From: Microbacterium sp.
Lineage (GTDB): Bacteria > Actinomycetota > Actinomycetes > Actinomycetales > Microbacteriaceae
DNA: 18,253 bases
Reading direction: 5' to 3'
Assembly (NCBI RefSeq): GCF_003248605.1
Contig: NZ_QFPF01000050.1
Span: 1 to 18,253, forward strand
Program-made: the position numbers and the translations under genes
In this document: positions 1 through 8,611 of the stretch, in pieces
Position numbering within the stretch: the stretch's first letter is position 1
Layout of the letters: every line of letters starts with the position of its first letter
The notes under the pieces: generated by a model
What the model saw: the letters and a program-made list of their open reading frames with translations, nothing else
Told to the model about the DNA's origin: nothing
Database searches by the model: none

Positions 1-343
1 CCGTGACACCGAGGGAGATCAGCGGCACCATCGCGATCGCGAAGGCGGTGCTGACGACACCGGTCACGAGGCGGTCGACGGCCTTGCGGCGGCCCTCGAT
101 CATCGATGACACGATGGTGATGAGCACGAGGTAGGCCAGTGCCGTCACGACGAGCACACCGGCGATGTTGATGCCGGAGCCGTCGGCGACGGCGAGGATT
201 CCGAAGATCAGCAGGCTCAGCAGCGCGCTCGCGCCCAACAGGGCCCAAGGAACCCAGGTGGGCAGGCGACCGGCGGTGATGCGAGGCGCCTGCGAGGTCG
301 GGGTGGGCGCCGGACTCTGCGTCGGGGTGGACGTGAGTGTCAT
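1..343 (-). CDS. pstA: Phosphate ABC transporter permease PstA (N-terminal part, cut by window edge)
   Basis: Second transmembrane subunit of the high-affinity phosphate importer PstSCAB. Only the first 114 codons are present; the gene continues past base 1. The start is ATG at 343, one base after the pstC stop (TGA-C-ATG), so the two are almost certainly co-translated. The visible protein has a Pro/Thr-rich cytoplasmic leader of about 28 residues, two hydrophobic segments (about 31-52 and 58-76), a basic stretch (EGRRKAVDR) and the start of a third hydrophobic segment. Identity rests mainly on its place directly after pstS and pstC, since the EAA loop typical of these permeases lies outside the window. 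PstB would be expected next. Confidence 0.88.
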   Translation of the reverse strand, partial: MTLTSTPTQSPAPTPTSQAPRITAGRLPTWVPWALLGASALLSLLIFGILAVADGSGINIAGVLVVTALAYLVLITIVSSMIEGRRKAVDRLVTGVVSTAFAIAMVPLISLGVT

Positions 344-344
344 G

Positions 345-1292
345 TCAGTTGGCTCCCGAGAATTCCTTGCGGCGGTTGACGACCCACCGAGCGAAGGCGT
401 TGACCGCGAAGGTGACGATGAAGAGGATCAGGCCCGTGGCGATGAGCACATTGACGTTGACGCCGTAGGCCTCGGGGAAGGTGAGCGCGATGTTCGCGGG
501 GATCGTGCTGGGGTTCTCGGAGGTGAGCAGACGGAAGCTGACGATTCCGGTGGCGGAGAGCACCATCGCGACGGCCATGGTCTCGCCGAGGGCCCGGCCG
601 AGACCCAGCATCGAGGCGGAGACGATGCCGGAGCGGCCGAAGGGGAAGACGGCCATGCGGATCATCTCCCAGCGAGTCGCTCCGAGGGCGAGGGCCGCCT
701 CCTCGTGCAGCACCGGAGTCTGCAGGAAGATCTCGCGGCAGATCGCGGTGATGATCGGAACGACCATGACCGCGAGCACGATCGCTGCGGTGAAGATCGT
801 GCGTCCGGTGCCCGAGACGGGGCCGGAGAAGAGGGGGAACCACCCGGCGTTGTCGACGAGCCAGCTGTAGACCGGCTGCACGGCGGGGGCGAGCACGAGG
901 ATTCCCCACAGGCCGAAGACGACGGACGGGACGGCGGCGAGAAGGTCGACGACGTAGCCGAGCCCCTGCGCGAGTCGGCGCGGGGCGTAGTGCGAGATGA
1001 AGAGGGCGACGCCCACCGAGAGCGGGACGGCCATGAGCAGCGCGAGGAAGCTGGCCCAGACGGTGCCGAAGGCGAGCGGCCAGACGTAGTCCCAGAAGTT
1101 CGTGCTGAGGATCGAGGCGTCTTCGCTTGTTGCGGCCATGCCCGGAACGGACTGCACGACGAGGAAGATCGCGACCGCGGCGAGCGTGACGAGGATCATC
1201 GATCCGGCGAAGAGCGCGGTTCCCGAGAACCAGCGGTCGCCGGGCCGCAGCGGAACCTTCGTGGTGGCGGCCGGTGAAGCGGTGGTGGTCAT
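345..1292 (-). CDS. pstC: Phosphate ABC transporter permease PstC
   Basis: Inner-membrane permease subunit that pairs with PstA to pass phosphate delivered by PstS. The 315-aa product has the usual length and about six hydrophobic segments (roughly 28-48, 78-100, 112-136, 166-186, 226-250, 282-302). The cytoplasmic EAA loop is clear at 198-223: EEAALALGATRWEM followed by FPFGRSGI, the contact site for the ATPase PstB. The conserved GLGRALGETMA segment (230-240) is typical of PstC. The start is ATG at 1292, with AGGA four bases upstream. The gene sits 86 bp after pstS, separated from it by a strong hairpin, and is followed by pstA after one base. Expression is expected to follow pstS under phosphate limitation. 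Confidence 0.95.
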   Translation of the reverse strand: MTTTASPAATTKVPLRPGDRWFSGTALFAGSMILVTLAAVAIFLVVQSVPGMAATSEDASILSTNFWDYVWPLAFGTVWASFLALLMAVPLSVGVALFISHYAPRRLAQGLGYVVDLLAAVPSVVFGLWGILVLAPAVQPVYSWLVDNAGWFPLFSGPVSGTGRTIFTAAIVLAVMVVPIITAICREIFLQTPVLHEEAALALGATRWEMIRMAVFPFGRSGIVSASMLGLGRALGETMAVAMVLSATGIVSFRLLTSENPSTIPANIALTFPEAYGVNVNVLIATGLILFIVTFAVNAFARWVVNRRKEFSGAN

Positions 1293-1337
1293 CTCATCCT
1301 GTTCTCGGGTGATGCGGGATGTTCAGTTGTGGGATGA

Positions 1338-1369
1338 CTCCCGGTCCGCGGGTGACCGCGGACCGGGAG
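1338..1369 (-). promoter_or_regulatory. Perfect 14-bp hairpin between pstS and pstC
   Basis: CTCCCGGTCCGCGG (1338-1351) pairs perfectly with CCGCGGACCGGGAG (1356-1369) around a 4-nt loop. It begins 10 bp past the pstS stop and ends 45 bp before the pstC start. No T-run follows on the minus strand, so it is not a classical intrinsic terminator. In binding-protein transporters such hairpins often stabilise the upstream mRNA or cause partial termination, giving more binding protein than permease. That role here is inferred. Confidence 0.8.
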
Positions 1370-1378
1370 CCGAAGGAA

Positions 1379-2485
1379 TTACTCGACGACGATCAGGTCG
1401 AGCGCAGCCTGCATGTTCTCACGCTGCGTCTCGGAGATCGGCGCGGAACCGGCGGCGGCAGCCGCCTCGTCCTGACCCTCGGGGCTGATGACGTACTCGA
1501 GGAAGCCCTTCACGAGCGGCGCGGTCGCGGCGTCGGTGTACTCCTCGCACGCGATCATGTAGCTCACGAGAACGATCGGGTACGCGGCCTCGTCGGGCGT
1601 GCGGTCGAGCGCGATGGCGAGGTCGCCGTCGGTGCGGCCCTCTTCGCGCGGCGAGGCGTCGACGATCGCGGCAGCCGCCTCGGGGGTGAAGCTGACGAAC
1701 TCGTCGCCGATCCGTACCGCGACCGTGCCGAAGCCCTCGGCGCGCGACGCGTCGGCGTACGTGACCGCGCCGGGAGCGCCCTCGACGGCGGCGACGACAC
1801 CCGAGGTGCCCTGCGCGGCCTCACCGGTGACGGGGGTGGCGGGCCACTCGCCGTCGGCCTCCCACTCCCACACCTCGGGAGCGGCCTGGGCCAGGTAGTC
1901 GGTGAAGTTCTCGGTGGTGCCCGAGTCGTCGGCGCGGTGCACCGGCGTGATCGCCAGGTCGGGCAGCTCGACACCCTCGTTGTCGGCGGCGATCGCCGGG
2001 TCGTTCCAGTTGCTGATGGTGCCCGCGAAGATGCCCGCGACGACGGCGGGGGACATGTTCAGCGTCTCGATGCCGTCGAGGTTGAAGATGACCGCGATCG
2101 GGGAGATGTAGGACGGGATCTCGATGATGCCCGTGCCCTCGACGCAGGCGTCGAACGGGCCCTCGGCGATCTCGTCGATCGTGAAAGCGCGGTCGGAGCC
2201 GGCGAAGCCGACGGCGCCGGCCTGGAACGAGTCGCGACCCGCGCCCGAGCCCGAGGGGTCGTAGCTGATGGTGACGTCGGGGTTGACGGTCTGGAACCCG
2301 GCCGACCACGCCTGGACGCCGACCTCCTGGGCCGACGAACCGGCGCCGACGAGCTCGCCCGAGAGGCTGCTGCCGCCCTCGGTGGGCTCCGTCGTGGTGC
2401 CGCCTTCGTTTGCGGCGCAACCGGCGAGGGCGAGAGCGGCGACGGCGCCCAGGGCCGCGACGCGCGAGATTCGGGTGATCTTCAC
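1379..2485 (-). CDS. pstS: Phosphate-binding lipoprotein PstS
   Basis: Extracellular phosphate receptor that feeds PstC/PstA. Using the GTG at 2485, the product is 368 aa and begins with a lipoprotein signal peptide: KITRISR, a hydrophobic core, then lipobox LAGC with lipidated Cys23. Phosphate-loop motifs of the PstS family are present: GAGSSAQ, YDPSGSGAGR and HRADDSGTTENF. An in-frame ATG at 2536 would add 17 residues ahead of the basic n-region, which makes a poor signal peptide, so I prefer GTG 2485; its ribosome site is weak (GGAT about 8 nt upstream). The gene is first in pstSCA(B), downstream of a PHO-box-like element, and is probably induced by phosphate starvation through a PhoR/PhoP-type system not in this window. 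Confidence 0.95.
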   Translation of the reverse strand: MKITRISRVAALGAVAALALAGCAANEGGTTTEPTEGGSSLSGELVGAGSSAQEVGVQAWSAGFQTVNPDVTISYDPSGSGAGRDSFQAGAVGFAGSDRAFTIDEIAEGPFDACVEGTGIIEIPSYISPIAVIFNLDGIETLNMSPAVVAGIFAGTISNWNDPAIAADNEGVELPDLAITPVHRADDSGTTENFTDYLAQAAPEVWEWEADGEWPATPVTGEAAQGTSGVVAAVEGAPGAVTYADASRAEGFGTVAVRIGDEFVSFTPEAAAAIVDASPREEGRTDGDLAIALDRTPDEAAYPIVLVSYMIACEEYTDAATAPLVKGFLEYVISPEGQDEAAAAAGSAPISETQRENMQAALDLIVVE

Positions 2486-2579
2486 TGTGTATCCGTTTCG
2501 ATCCGTTACAGGGGTATGTGTCCCGGTGCAGGGCACACAGCGACGCTAAGAGGGCGTGCTTAAGAGAGTGCGCCCGGGC

Positions 2580-2597
2580 GGTTAACGGGAGGTGAAC
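2580..2597 (-). promoter_or_regulatory. PHO-box-like PhoP operator upstream of pstS
   Basis: On the minus strand this reads GTTCACC-TCCC-GTTAACC: two 7-bp units repeated every 11 bp, matching the actinobacterial PHO box of tandem GTTCACC-like units (7/7 and 6/7). It lies 95-112 bp upstream of the pstS GTG. The inner TTAACC (2585-2580) could act as a poor -35, with TAAGCA (2562-2557) 17 bp further as a tentative -10. The same 162-bp gap also serves the divergent gene at 2648, so the box may touch both promoters. Regulation by PhoP is inferred from the repeat pattern and the target gene. Confidence 0.82.
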
Positions 2598-2634
2598 GGC
2601 GGAGGGCGCCCCGAGCCTGTTCACGCGGCCCCCA

Positions 2635-2640
2635 TATGCT
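2635..2640 (+). promoter_or_regulatory. Candidate -10 element for a leaderless transcript starting at 2648
   Basis: TATGCT (2635-2640) matches the TAnnnT -10 pattern and lies 7 nt before the ATG at 2648. No Shine-Dalgarno sequence precedes that ATG or the alternative at 2636, which fits a leaderless mRNA. There is no convincing -35. GTTCACG (2619-2625) resembles a single PHO half-site on this strand. Confidence 0.5.
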
Positions 2641-2647
2641 GTGCGCC

Positions 2648-3328
<681 letters not shown>

Positions 3329-3329
3329 C

Positions 3330-6300
3330 GTGAACGAGAGCCCCCGCCCGGCCCCGATCCTGCAGCCGGGCCTCGATCGACGCGCCCACGCGCCCGCCGA
3401 GCGCACGCTGCTCGACATCCTGCGCGCCACGACGGCCCGGCACCCGGAGGCATCGGCGATCGACGACGGATCGGGGGCGCTGAGCTACCGCGAGCTCATG
3501 GCGCGGGTGGGGCGCACCGCGGCGCGGCTGCATGAGGCAGGGGTGCGCCGCGGCGACCGGGTCGGCGTGCGCATGCCCTCCGGCACGAAGGAGCTGTACA
3601 TCTCGATCCTCGGCGTGCTCGCCGCGGGTGCGGCGTACGTGCCGGTCGACGCCGACGACCCCGACGAGCGGGCGGCTCTCGTCTTCGGCGAGGCGCGGGT
3701 GCGCGGCACGATTCAGGGCGCGGGCGAGTTCCATCCCGCCACCGACACACAGGCGGTGGATGCTGTCGCGGCGACGCCGCGCGACGACCCGGCATCGTCC
3801 CTCTTCTCGGGCACGGCCCCGCACCCCAGCACGCACGCGGTGATCGCCGTCCCGCCGCCCACCGCGGACGATGACGCGTGGATCATCTTCACCTCCGGCT
3901 CGACGGGGACGCCCAAGGGCGTCGCGGTCAGCCATCGCTCGGCCGCAGCCTTCGTCGATGCCGAGGCGGCGCTGTTCCTCCAGGACGATCCGCTGGGGCC
4001 GGGCGACCGCGTCCTCGCGGGCCTGTCGGTGGCCTTCGACGCGTCGTGCGAGGAGATGTGGCTCGCGTGGCGTCACGGCGCGTGTCTCGTGCCGGCTCCG
4101 CGCGCGCTCGTGCGGTCGGGCGAGGACCTCGCGCCGTGGCTGGTGCGCCAGCAGATCACGGTCGTCTCGACCGTGCCCACCCTCGCCGCCCTGTGGCCGG
4201 CCGAGTCGATCGAGAACGTGCGCCTGCTGATCTTCGGCGGCGAGGCGTGCCCGCCCGAGCTCGCGGCGCGGCTGGCCGATGAGAGCCGTGAGGTGTGGAA
4301 CACCTACGGCCCGACCGAGGCGACCGTCGTCGCGTGTGCCGCGATCCTCGACGGCACGTCGCCCGTCCGTATCGGTCTGCCGCTCGATGGCTGGGCCCTG
4401 GCCGTCGTCGATGCCGAGGGTGCGCCCGTCGCACCGGGCGCGGTCGGAGAGTTGATCATCGGCGGCGTGGGCCTCGCGCGATACCTCGACCCGGCCAAGG
4501 ACGCCGAGAAGTACGCGGCCATGCCGACCCTGGGGTGGGAACGCGCGTATCGCTCCGGCGACCTCGTGCGCTACGACCCGGAGGGCCTCGTGTTCCAGGG
4601 CCGGGCGGACGACCAGGTCAAGATCGGCGGGCGCCGCATCGAGCTCGGTGAGGTGGAGGCCGCGCTGCAGGCCCTGCCGCGGGTCGCGGGTGCCGCGGTG
4701 GCGGTGCGGCGCACGGAGGCCGGAATCGACATCCTGGTCGGATACCTGGCTGTCGACGAGGGTTTCGATCGCGCCTCGGCTCGCGCCGATCTCGCGGCGA
4801 CGCTGCCCGCGCCCATGGTGCCGCTGATCGCGGTCGTCGACGAGCTGCCCGTGCGCACCTCGGGCAAGGTCGACAAGGCCGCCCTGCCGTGGCCTCTTCC
4901 CGGTGTCGAAGCCGAGGAGTCCTCGCTGACGGGCGTCGAGGACTGGCTCGCGCAGCAGTGGCGTGCCGTTCTCGGGGTGCCCGTGCCGGATGCCACCGCG
5001 GACTTCTTCGACCTCGGCGGCGGCTCCCTCGCGGCCGCGCAGCTCGTCTCGCGCATCCGGGTGCGCGCGCCCGAGTTCTCGGTTGCCGACATCTACGACC
5101 TGCCGCGCCTGGGCGCGATGGCCAAGGCGCTGGGCCGCCTGGGCGAAGAGGCGTCCTCGACGTATCGGATGCCGGCACCCACGCCTCGCTCGACGCAGGT
5201 CCTGCAGACCCTCATGGGTGTGCCGCTGTTCATCCTGACGGGCATCCGCTGGCTGCTGTATCTGCTCACGGCGGGCGCGATCCTGCGCCTCGTGCCCGGG
5301 TTCGACGTGCTTCCGGTCGTGCCGTGGTGGGTGCTCGTGCCGGGCCTGATGGTGTTCGCGACGCCGTTCGGGCGCATGGCGATCGCCGCGGCGGCGGCGC
5401 GGATGCTGTTGGCCGGCGTCCGCGCGGGAGATCATCCGCGCGGCGGGTCGGTGCACATCCGGCTGTGGCTGGCCGAGCAGATCGCCGATCAGGTCGATGC
5501 GGTGGGCCTGGCCGGTGCGCCGTGGATCAGCTATTACGCCCGCGCGCTCGGCGCCAAGATCGGGCGCGACGTCGACATGCACACGCTTCCGCCCGTCACG
5601 GGGATGCTGCAGGTCGGTGACGGTGCCGCGATCGAGCCCGAGGTCGACCTGACCGGGTACTGGATCGACGGCGATGTCGTGCGGATCGGCTCGGTGCGCA
5701 TCGGCGCAGAGGCCACGGTGGGCGCGCGCAGCACGCTCGCGCCGGGTGCACGCATCGGCCGGCGCGCCGAGATCGCGCCGGGCTCGGCGGTCTTCGGCCG
5801 CGTGCGCGCCGACCAGCGCTGGGCCGGATCGCCGGCCGAGCGCGTCGGCGGCGCCGCGGAGGACTGGCCCACCGAGCGTCCTCCCGCGCCGACGCGGTGG
5901 CTGTGGGCCTACGCCGCCTCGTCCGCGCTCCTCGCGCTCCTGCCGCTGGTCGCCTTCAGCGCGGGCGGCCTTGTGCTGGCCGCCGGTATGCGCGGCGCCG
6001 GCAGCCTCGCCGCGGCGGCGCTCGCCGCCTTCGCCTGGCTCGTGCCCGCCGTGCTCGTGGCGGGTGTCGTCTTCGCGGCATCCGTCGTCCTGCTCGTGCG
6101 CCTGCTGCAGGTGGGTCTCGCCGAGGGCACCCACCCCGTGCGCAGCCGTGTCGGCTGGCAGGCGTGGACCATCGAGAGGCTGCTGGATTCGTCGCGCACG
6201 ATCCTCTTCCCGCTGTACTCGAGCCTGTTCACCCCCCTCTGGCTGCGGATGCTGGGGGCGAAGGTCGGACGCGACGTCGAAGCATCCACCGTGCTGCTCA

Positions 6301-7310
6301 TCCCCGCGATGACGACGATCGAGGACGGCGCGTTCCTCGCGGACGACACGATGGTCGCCTCCTATGAGCTGCGCGGGGGGTGGATGCGCATCGGCGCGGT
6401 GCGCATCGGCAAGCGCGCGTTCCTCGGCAACTCGGGCATGGCGGCACCGGGGCACAGGGTGCCCAAGGGCGGGCTCGTGGCCGTGCTCTCGGCCGCACCG
6501 CTGAAGGCCAAGGCGGGCACGTCGTGGCTGGGATCGCCGGCCGTGCGCCTGCGCCGGGTCTCGAGCGACGCCGACGAGAGCCGCACCTACCGGCCGCGTG
6601 CCGGGCTGCGGGTCGCGCGGGCGCTCTGGGAGCTGTGTCGCATCGTGCCCGTGATCGTGACGTGCGCGATCGGACTCGGCGTGCTGTTCGCGCTCGCCGC
6701 CCTCGTGCAGGCCTTCGGCGCCGTCGTCGCCGTGCTGCTCTCGGGCGTGGTGCTCCTCATCGCGGGCGCCGTGGCGGCGGGCGTGTCGACCCTCGCGAAA
6801 TGGCTGCTCGTCGGCGTGATCCGCGCGGGCGAGAAACCGCTGTGGTCGAGTTTCGTCTGGCGCACCGAGGTGTCCGACACCTTCGTCGAGATGGTGGCGG
6901 CTCCGTGGTTCGCGCGATCGGCGGCCGGCACGCCCGCGCTGGCGGTGTGGCTGCGCTCGCTCGGGGTGCGGATCGGCCGCGGCGTCTGGTGCGAGAGCTA
7001 CTGGCTGCCCGAGCCCGACCTCGTCTCGCTGGGCGACGCATCGACGGTCAACCGGGGTTGCGTCGTGCAGACGCACCTGTTCCATGATCGGATCATGAGC
7101 ATGGATGCCGTCTCGATCGAACCCGGGGGCACGCTCGGCCCGCACAGCGTGATCCTGCCCGCCGCCACGATCGGCGCGAACGCGACCGTGGGCCCGGCCT
7201 CGCTCGTGATGCGCGGCGAGACGGTGCCGGTGGGCAGCCGGTGGAGTGGCAATCCGATCGGGCCGTGGCGCGCGGTCAAGGTGCGCTCGTACCAGTCGAG
7301 CGCATCGTGA
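3330..7310 (+). CDS. Pls/PosA-family membrane-bound single-module NRPS (candidate poly-basic-amino-acid synthetase)
   Basis: A 1326-aa enzyme with the layout of epsilon-poly-L-lysine synthetase (Pls): adenylation domain about 25-515, carrier domain about 530-600, then a membrane C-terminal half; no condensation or thioesterase domain is visible. Adenylation motifs: IIFTSGSTGTPKG (185-197), FDASCEEMW (236-244), NTYGPTEATV (324-333), YRSGDLVRY (407-415), KIGGRRIELGEVE (431-443), SGKVDK with Lys513. Carrier motif DFFDLGGGSL carries the phosphopantetheine Ser566. The C-terminal half has about six hydrophobic helices (near 630-655, 662-690, 857-890, 900-927, 1104-1128, 1129-1160) and three modules each opening with LGxxIGRxV-like sequence (740, 975, 1211) and hexapeptide-like beta-helix repeats. 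The specificity residues read D-A-E-S-I-G-T-V-V-K, suggesting a basic substrate such as lysine. GTG 3330 follows the previous stop by one base and overlaps nothing; no Shine-Dalgarno is seen. The family is sure; the product is inferred. Confidence 0.9.
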   Translation: MNESPRPAPILQPGLDRRAHAPAERTLLDILRATTARHPEASAIDDGSGALSYRELMARVGRTAARLHEAGVRRGDRVGVRMPSGTKELYISILGVLAAGAAYVPVDADDPDERAALVFGEARVRGTIQGAGEFHPATDTQAVDAVAATPRDDPASSLFSGTAPHPSTHAVIAVPPPTADDDAWIIFTSGSTGTPKGVAVSHRSAAAFVDAEAALFLQDDPLGPGDRVLAGLSVAFDASCEEMWLAWRHGACLVPAPRALVRSGEDLAPWLVRQQITVVSTVPTLAALWPAESIENVRLLIFGGEACPPELAARLADESREVWNTYGPTEATVVACAAILDGTSPVRIGLPLDGWALAVVDAEGAPVAPGAVGELIIGGVGLARYLDPAKDAEKYAAMPTLGWERAYRSGDLVRYDPEGLVFQGRADDQVKIGGRRIELGEVEAALQALPRVAGAAVAVRRTEAGIDILVGYLAVDEGFDRASARADLAATLPAPMVPLIAVVDELPVRTSGKVDKAALPWPLPGVEAEESSLTGVEDWLAQQWRAVLGVPVPDATADFFDLGGGSLAAAQLVSRIRVRAPEFSVADIYDLPRLGAMAKALGRLGEEASSTYRMPAPTPRSTQVLQTLMGVPLFILTGIRWLLYLLTAGAILRLVPGFDVLPVVPWWVLVPGLMVFATPFGRMAIAAAAARMLLAGVRAGDHPRGGSVHIRLWLAEQIADQVDAVGLAGAPWISYYARALGAKIGRDVDMHTLPPVTGMLQVGDGAAIEPEVDLTGYWIDGDVVRIGSVRIGAEATVGARSTLAPGARIGRRAEIAPGSAVFGRVRADQRWAGSPAERVGGAAEDWPTERPPAPTRWLWAYAASSALLALLPLVAFSAGGLVLAAGMRGAGSLAAAALAAFAWLVPAVLVAGVVFAASVVLLVRLLQVGLAEGTHPVRSRVGWQAWTIERLLDSSRTILFPLYSSLFTPLWLRMLGAKVGRDVEASTVLLIPAMTTIEDGAFLADDTMVASYELRGGWMRIGAVRIGKRAFLGNSGMAAPGHRVPKGGLVAVLSAAPLKAKAGTSWLGSPAVRLRRVSSDADESRTYRPRAGLRVARALWELCRIVPVIVTCAIGLGVLFALAALVQAFGAVVAVLLSGVVLLIAGAVAAGVSTLAKWLLVGVIRAGEKPLWSSFVWRTEVSDTFVEMVAAPWFARSAAGTPALAVWLRSLGVRIGRGVWCESYWLPEPDLVSLGDASTVNRGCVVQTHLFHDRIMSMDAVSIEPGGTLGPHSVILPAATIGANATVGPASLVMRGETVPVGSRWSGNPIGPWRAVKVRSYQSSAS

Positions 7311-8611
7311 CGGGCGCCCACCTGCCCGCCCCCGACGCCTATGCCCCGCAGAGCGGCGACCTCTCCTACGACGTCGAGTCCTACGACATCCAGATCGACT
7401 ACAAGCCCTCCACCAACCGCCTGTCGGGTCGCGTCGTGATCAATGCGGTCGCCCGCCGCCCGCTCCGCTCGTTCGCGCTCGACCTGGTCGGCCTGCGGGC
7501 CAACAAGGTGCGCGTCGACGGCGAGCGTCGCACGTCGTTCCGGCAGGGACCGCGGATGCTGCGGGTCACCCCTGCGGCGCCCTTGGCCCTGGATGACCGC
7601 TTCTCGATCGAGGTCGCGTACGCGGGTGCGCCGTCACCGCGCCGCTCGCGCTGGGGCACGATCGGGTGGGAGGAGCTCGAGGACGGCGTGCTCGTCGCGG
7701 CGCAGCCGACGGGCGCGCCGACCTGGTTCCCCTGCAACGATCGACCCGACGACAAGGCCGCCTATCGCATCAGCGTGACGACGGATGCCGCCTATCGGGT
7801 GGTCGCGACGGGGGAGCGCCGCGAGGTGCGCCGCGCCGGGGGTTCGCTCGTCTGGACCTTCGAGCAGCCCGTACCCACGGCGACGTACCTCGCGACGGTG
7901 CAGATCGGACGCTACGTCGAGACCGCGCTCGAGCTCGACGGCGTACCCGGCGCGCTCCATCATCCGCCGTCGCTGAACCGTGAGGTCGGCACCGCGTTCG
8001 CCGACCTCGGCGCGATGATGCGGGCGTTCCAGCACGCGTTCGGGCCGTATCCGCTCGGCCGCTACGACGTCGTCGTCACAGCTGATGCGCTCGAGATCCC
8101 GCTCGAGGCGCAAGGCATGGCGGTGTTCGGCTCGAACCACCTCGACGGATCGGCCGAGCGCCTGGTCGCCCACGAGCTGGCCCACCAGTGGTTCGGCAAC
8201 AGCGTCGGCCTCTCGCACTGGCGCGACATCTGGCTCAACGAGGGCTTCGCCTGCTACGCGGAATGGATCTGGTCCGAGGCTTCAGGGGGCCCCACCGCGG
8301 CCGCGCGCGCGGCGGTCCACCACGCGCGCGTCGCCGCACAGCCGCAGGATCTGCTGCTGTCCGATCCCGGCCCCGACCTGATGTTCGACGACCGGGTCTA
8401 CAAGCGCGGGGCTCTCACGCTGCATGCGCTCCGCGTGCGGGTCGGAGACCGGGCGTTCTTCGAGATCCTGCACCGCTGGTGCGCCGATCACCGGCACGGC
8501 CTCGCCACCACCGAGGACTTCGTCGCGTGCGCCGAGGCTGTGACCGATGAACCCCTCGCGGATCTCTTCATGCGCTGGCTCTCGCACACCCCGCTGCCGC
8601 CGCTGCCGTAG
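7307..8611 (+). CDS. M1-family zinc metallopeptidase, short cytosolic form
   Basis: A 434-aa gluzincin of the aminopeptidase N family, consisting of the beta-sheet N-domain and the catalytic domain only; the large C-terminal helical domain of full-length aminopeptidases is absent. Zinc site HELAHQWFGN with His289, Glu290 and His293; the third ligand Glu312 lies in WLNEGFACYAEW with the usual 18-residue spacing. Likely transition-state Tyr365 is in DDRVYKRGALTLHALR. The GAMEN exopeptidase motif is replaced by PLEAQGMAVFG, keeping a Glu (267) at the probable matching position. No signal peptide or membrane segment. The GTG start at 7307 overlaps the NRPS stop by four bases (GTGA), so translation is coupled. 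Zn-aminopeptidases that trim epsilon-poly-lysine are known in Pls producers, so removal or processing of the NRPS product is the natural guess, not proven. Confidence 0.92.
   Translation: MTGAHLPAPDAYAPQSGDLSYDVESYDIQIDYKPSTNRLSGRVVINAVARRPLRSFALDLVGLRANKVRVDGERRTSFRQGPRMLRVTPAAPLALDDRFSIEVAYAGAPSPRRSRWGTIGWEELEDGVLVAAQPTGAPTWFPCNDRPDDKAAYRISVTTDAAYRVVATGERREVRRAGGSLVWTFEQPVPTATYLATVQIGRYVETALELDGVPGALHHPPSLNREVGTAFADLGAMMRAFQHAFGPYPLGRYDVVVTADALEIPLEAQGMAVFGSNHLDGSAERLVAHELAHQWFGNSVGLSHWRDIWLNEGFACYAEWIWSEASGGPTAAARAAVHHARVAAQPQDLLLSDPGPDLMFDDRVYKRGALTLHALRVRVGDRAFFEILHRWCADHRHGLATTEDFVACAEAVTDEPLADLFMRWLSHTPLPPLP

Noticed and set aside
165..1277. Long plus-strand open frame over pstA and pstC
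   Set aside because: Its Glu/Asp/Gly/Arg-rich low-complexity translation has no motif, while the opposite strand encodes clear permeases.
2486..2536. ATG 2536 as the pstS start
   Set aside because: It would place 17 polar residues before the basic n-region of the lipoprotein signal, which is atypical.
1319..2563. Long plus-strand open frame opposite pstS
   Set aside because: Compositional shadow; the minus strand has signal peptide, lipobox and phosphate-binding loops.
3330..8611. Recent horizontal acquisition of the NRPS operon
   Set aside because: GC content, codon choice and the overlap style match the flanking housekeeping genes, and there are no mobile elements, tRNA junctions or flanking repeats.
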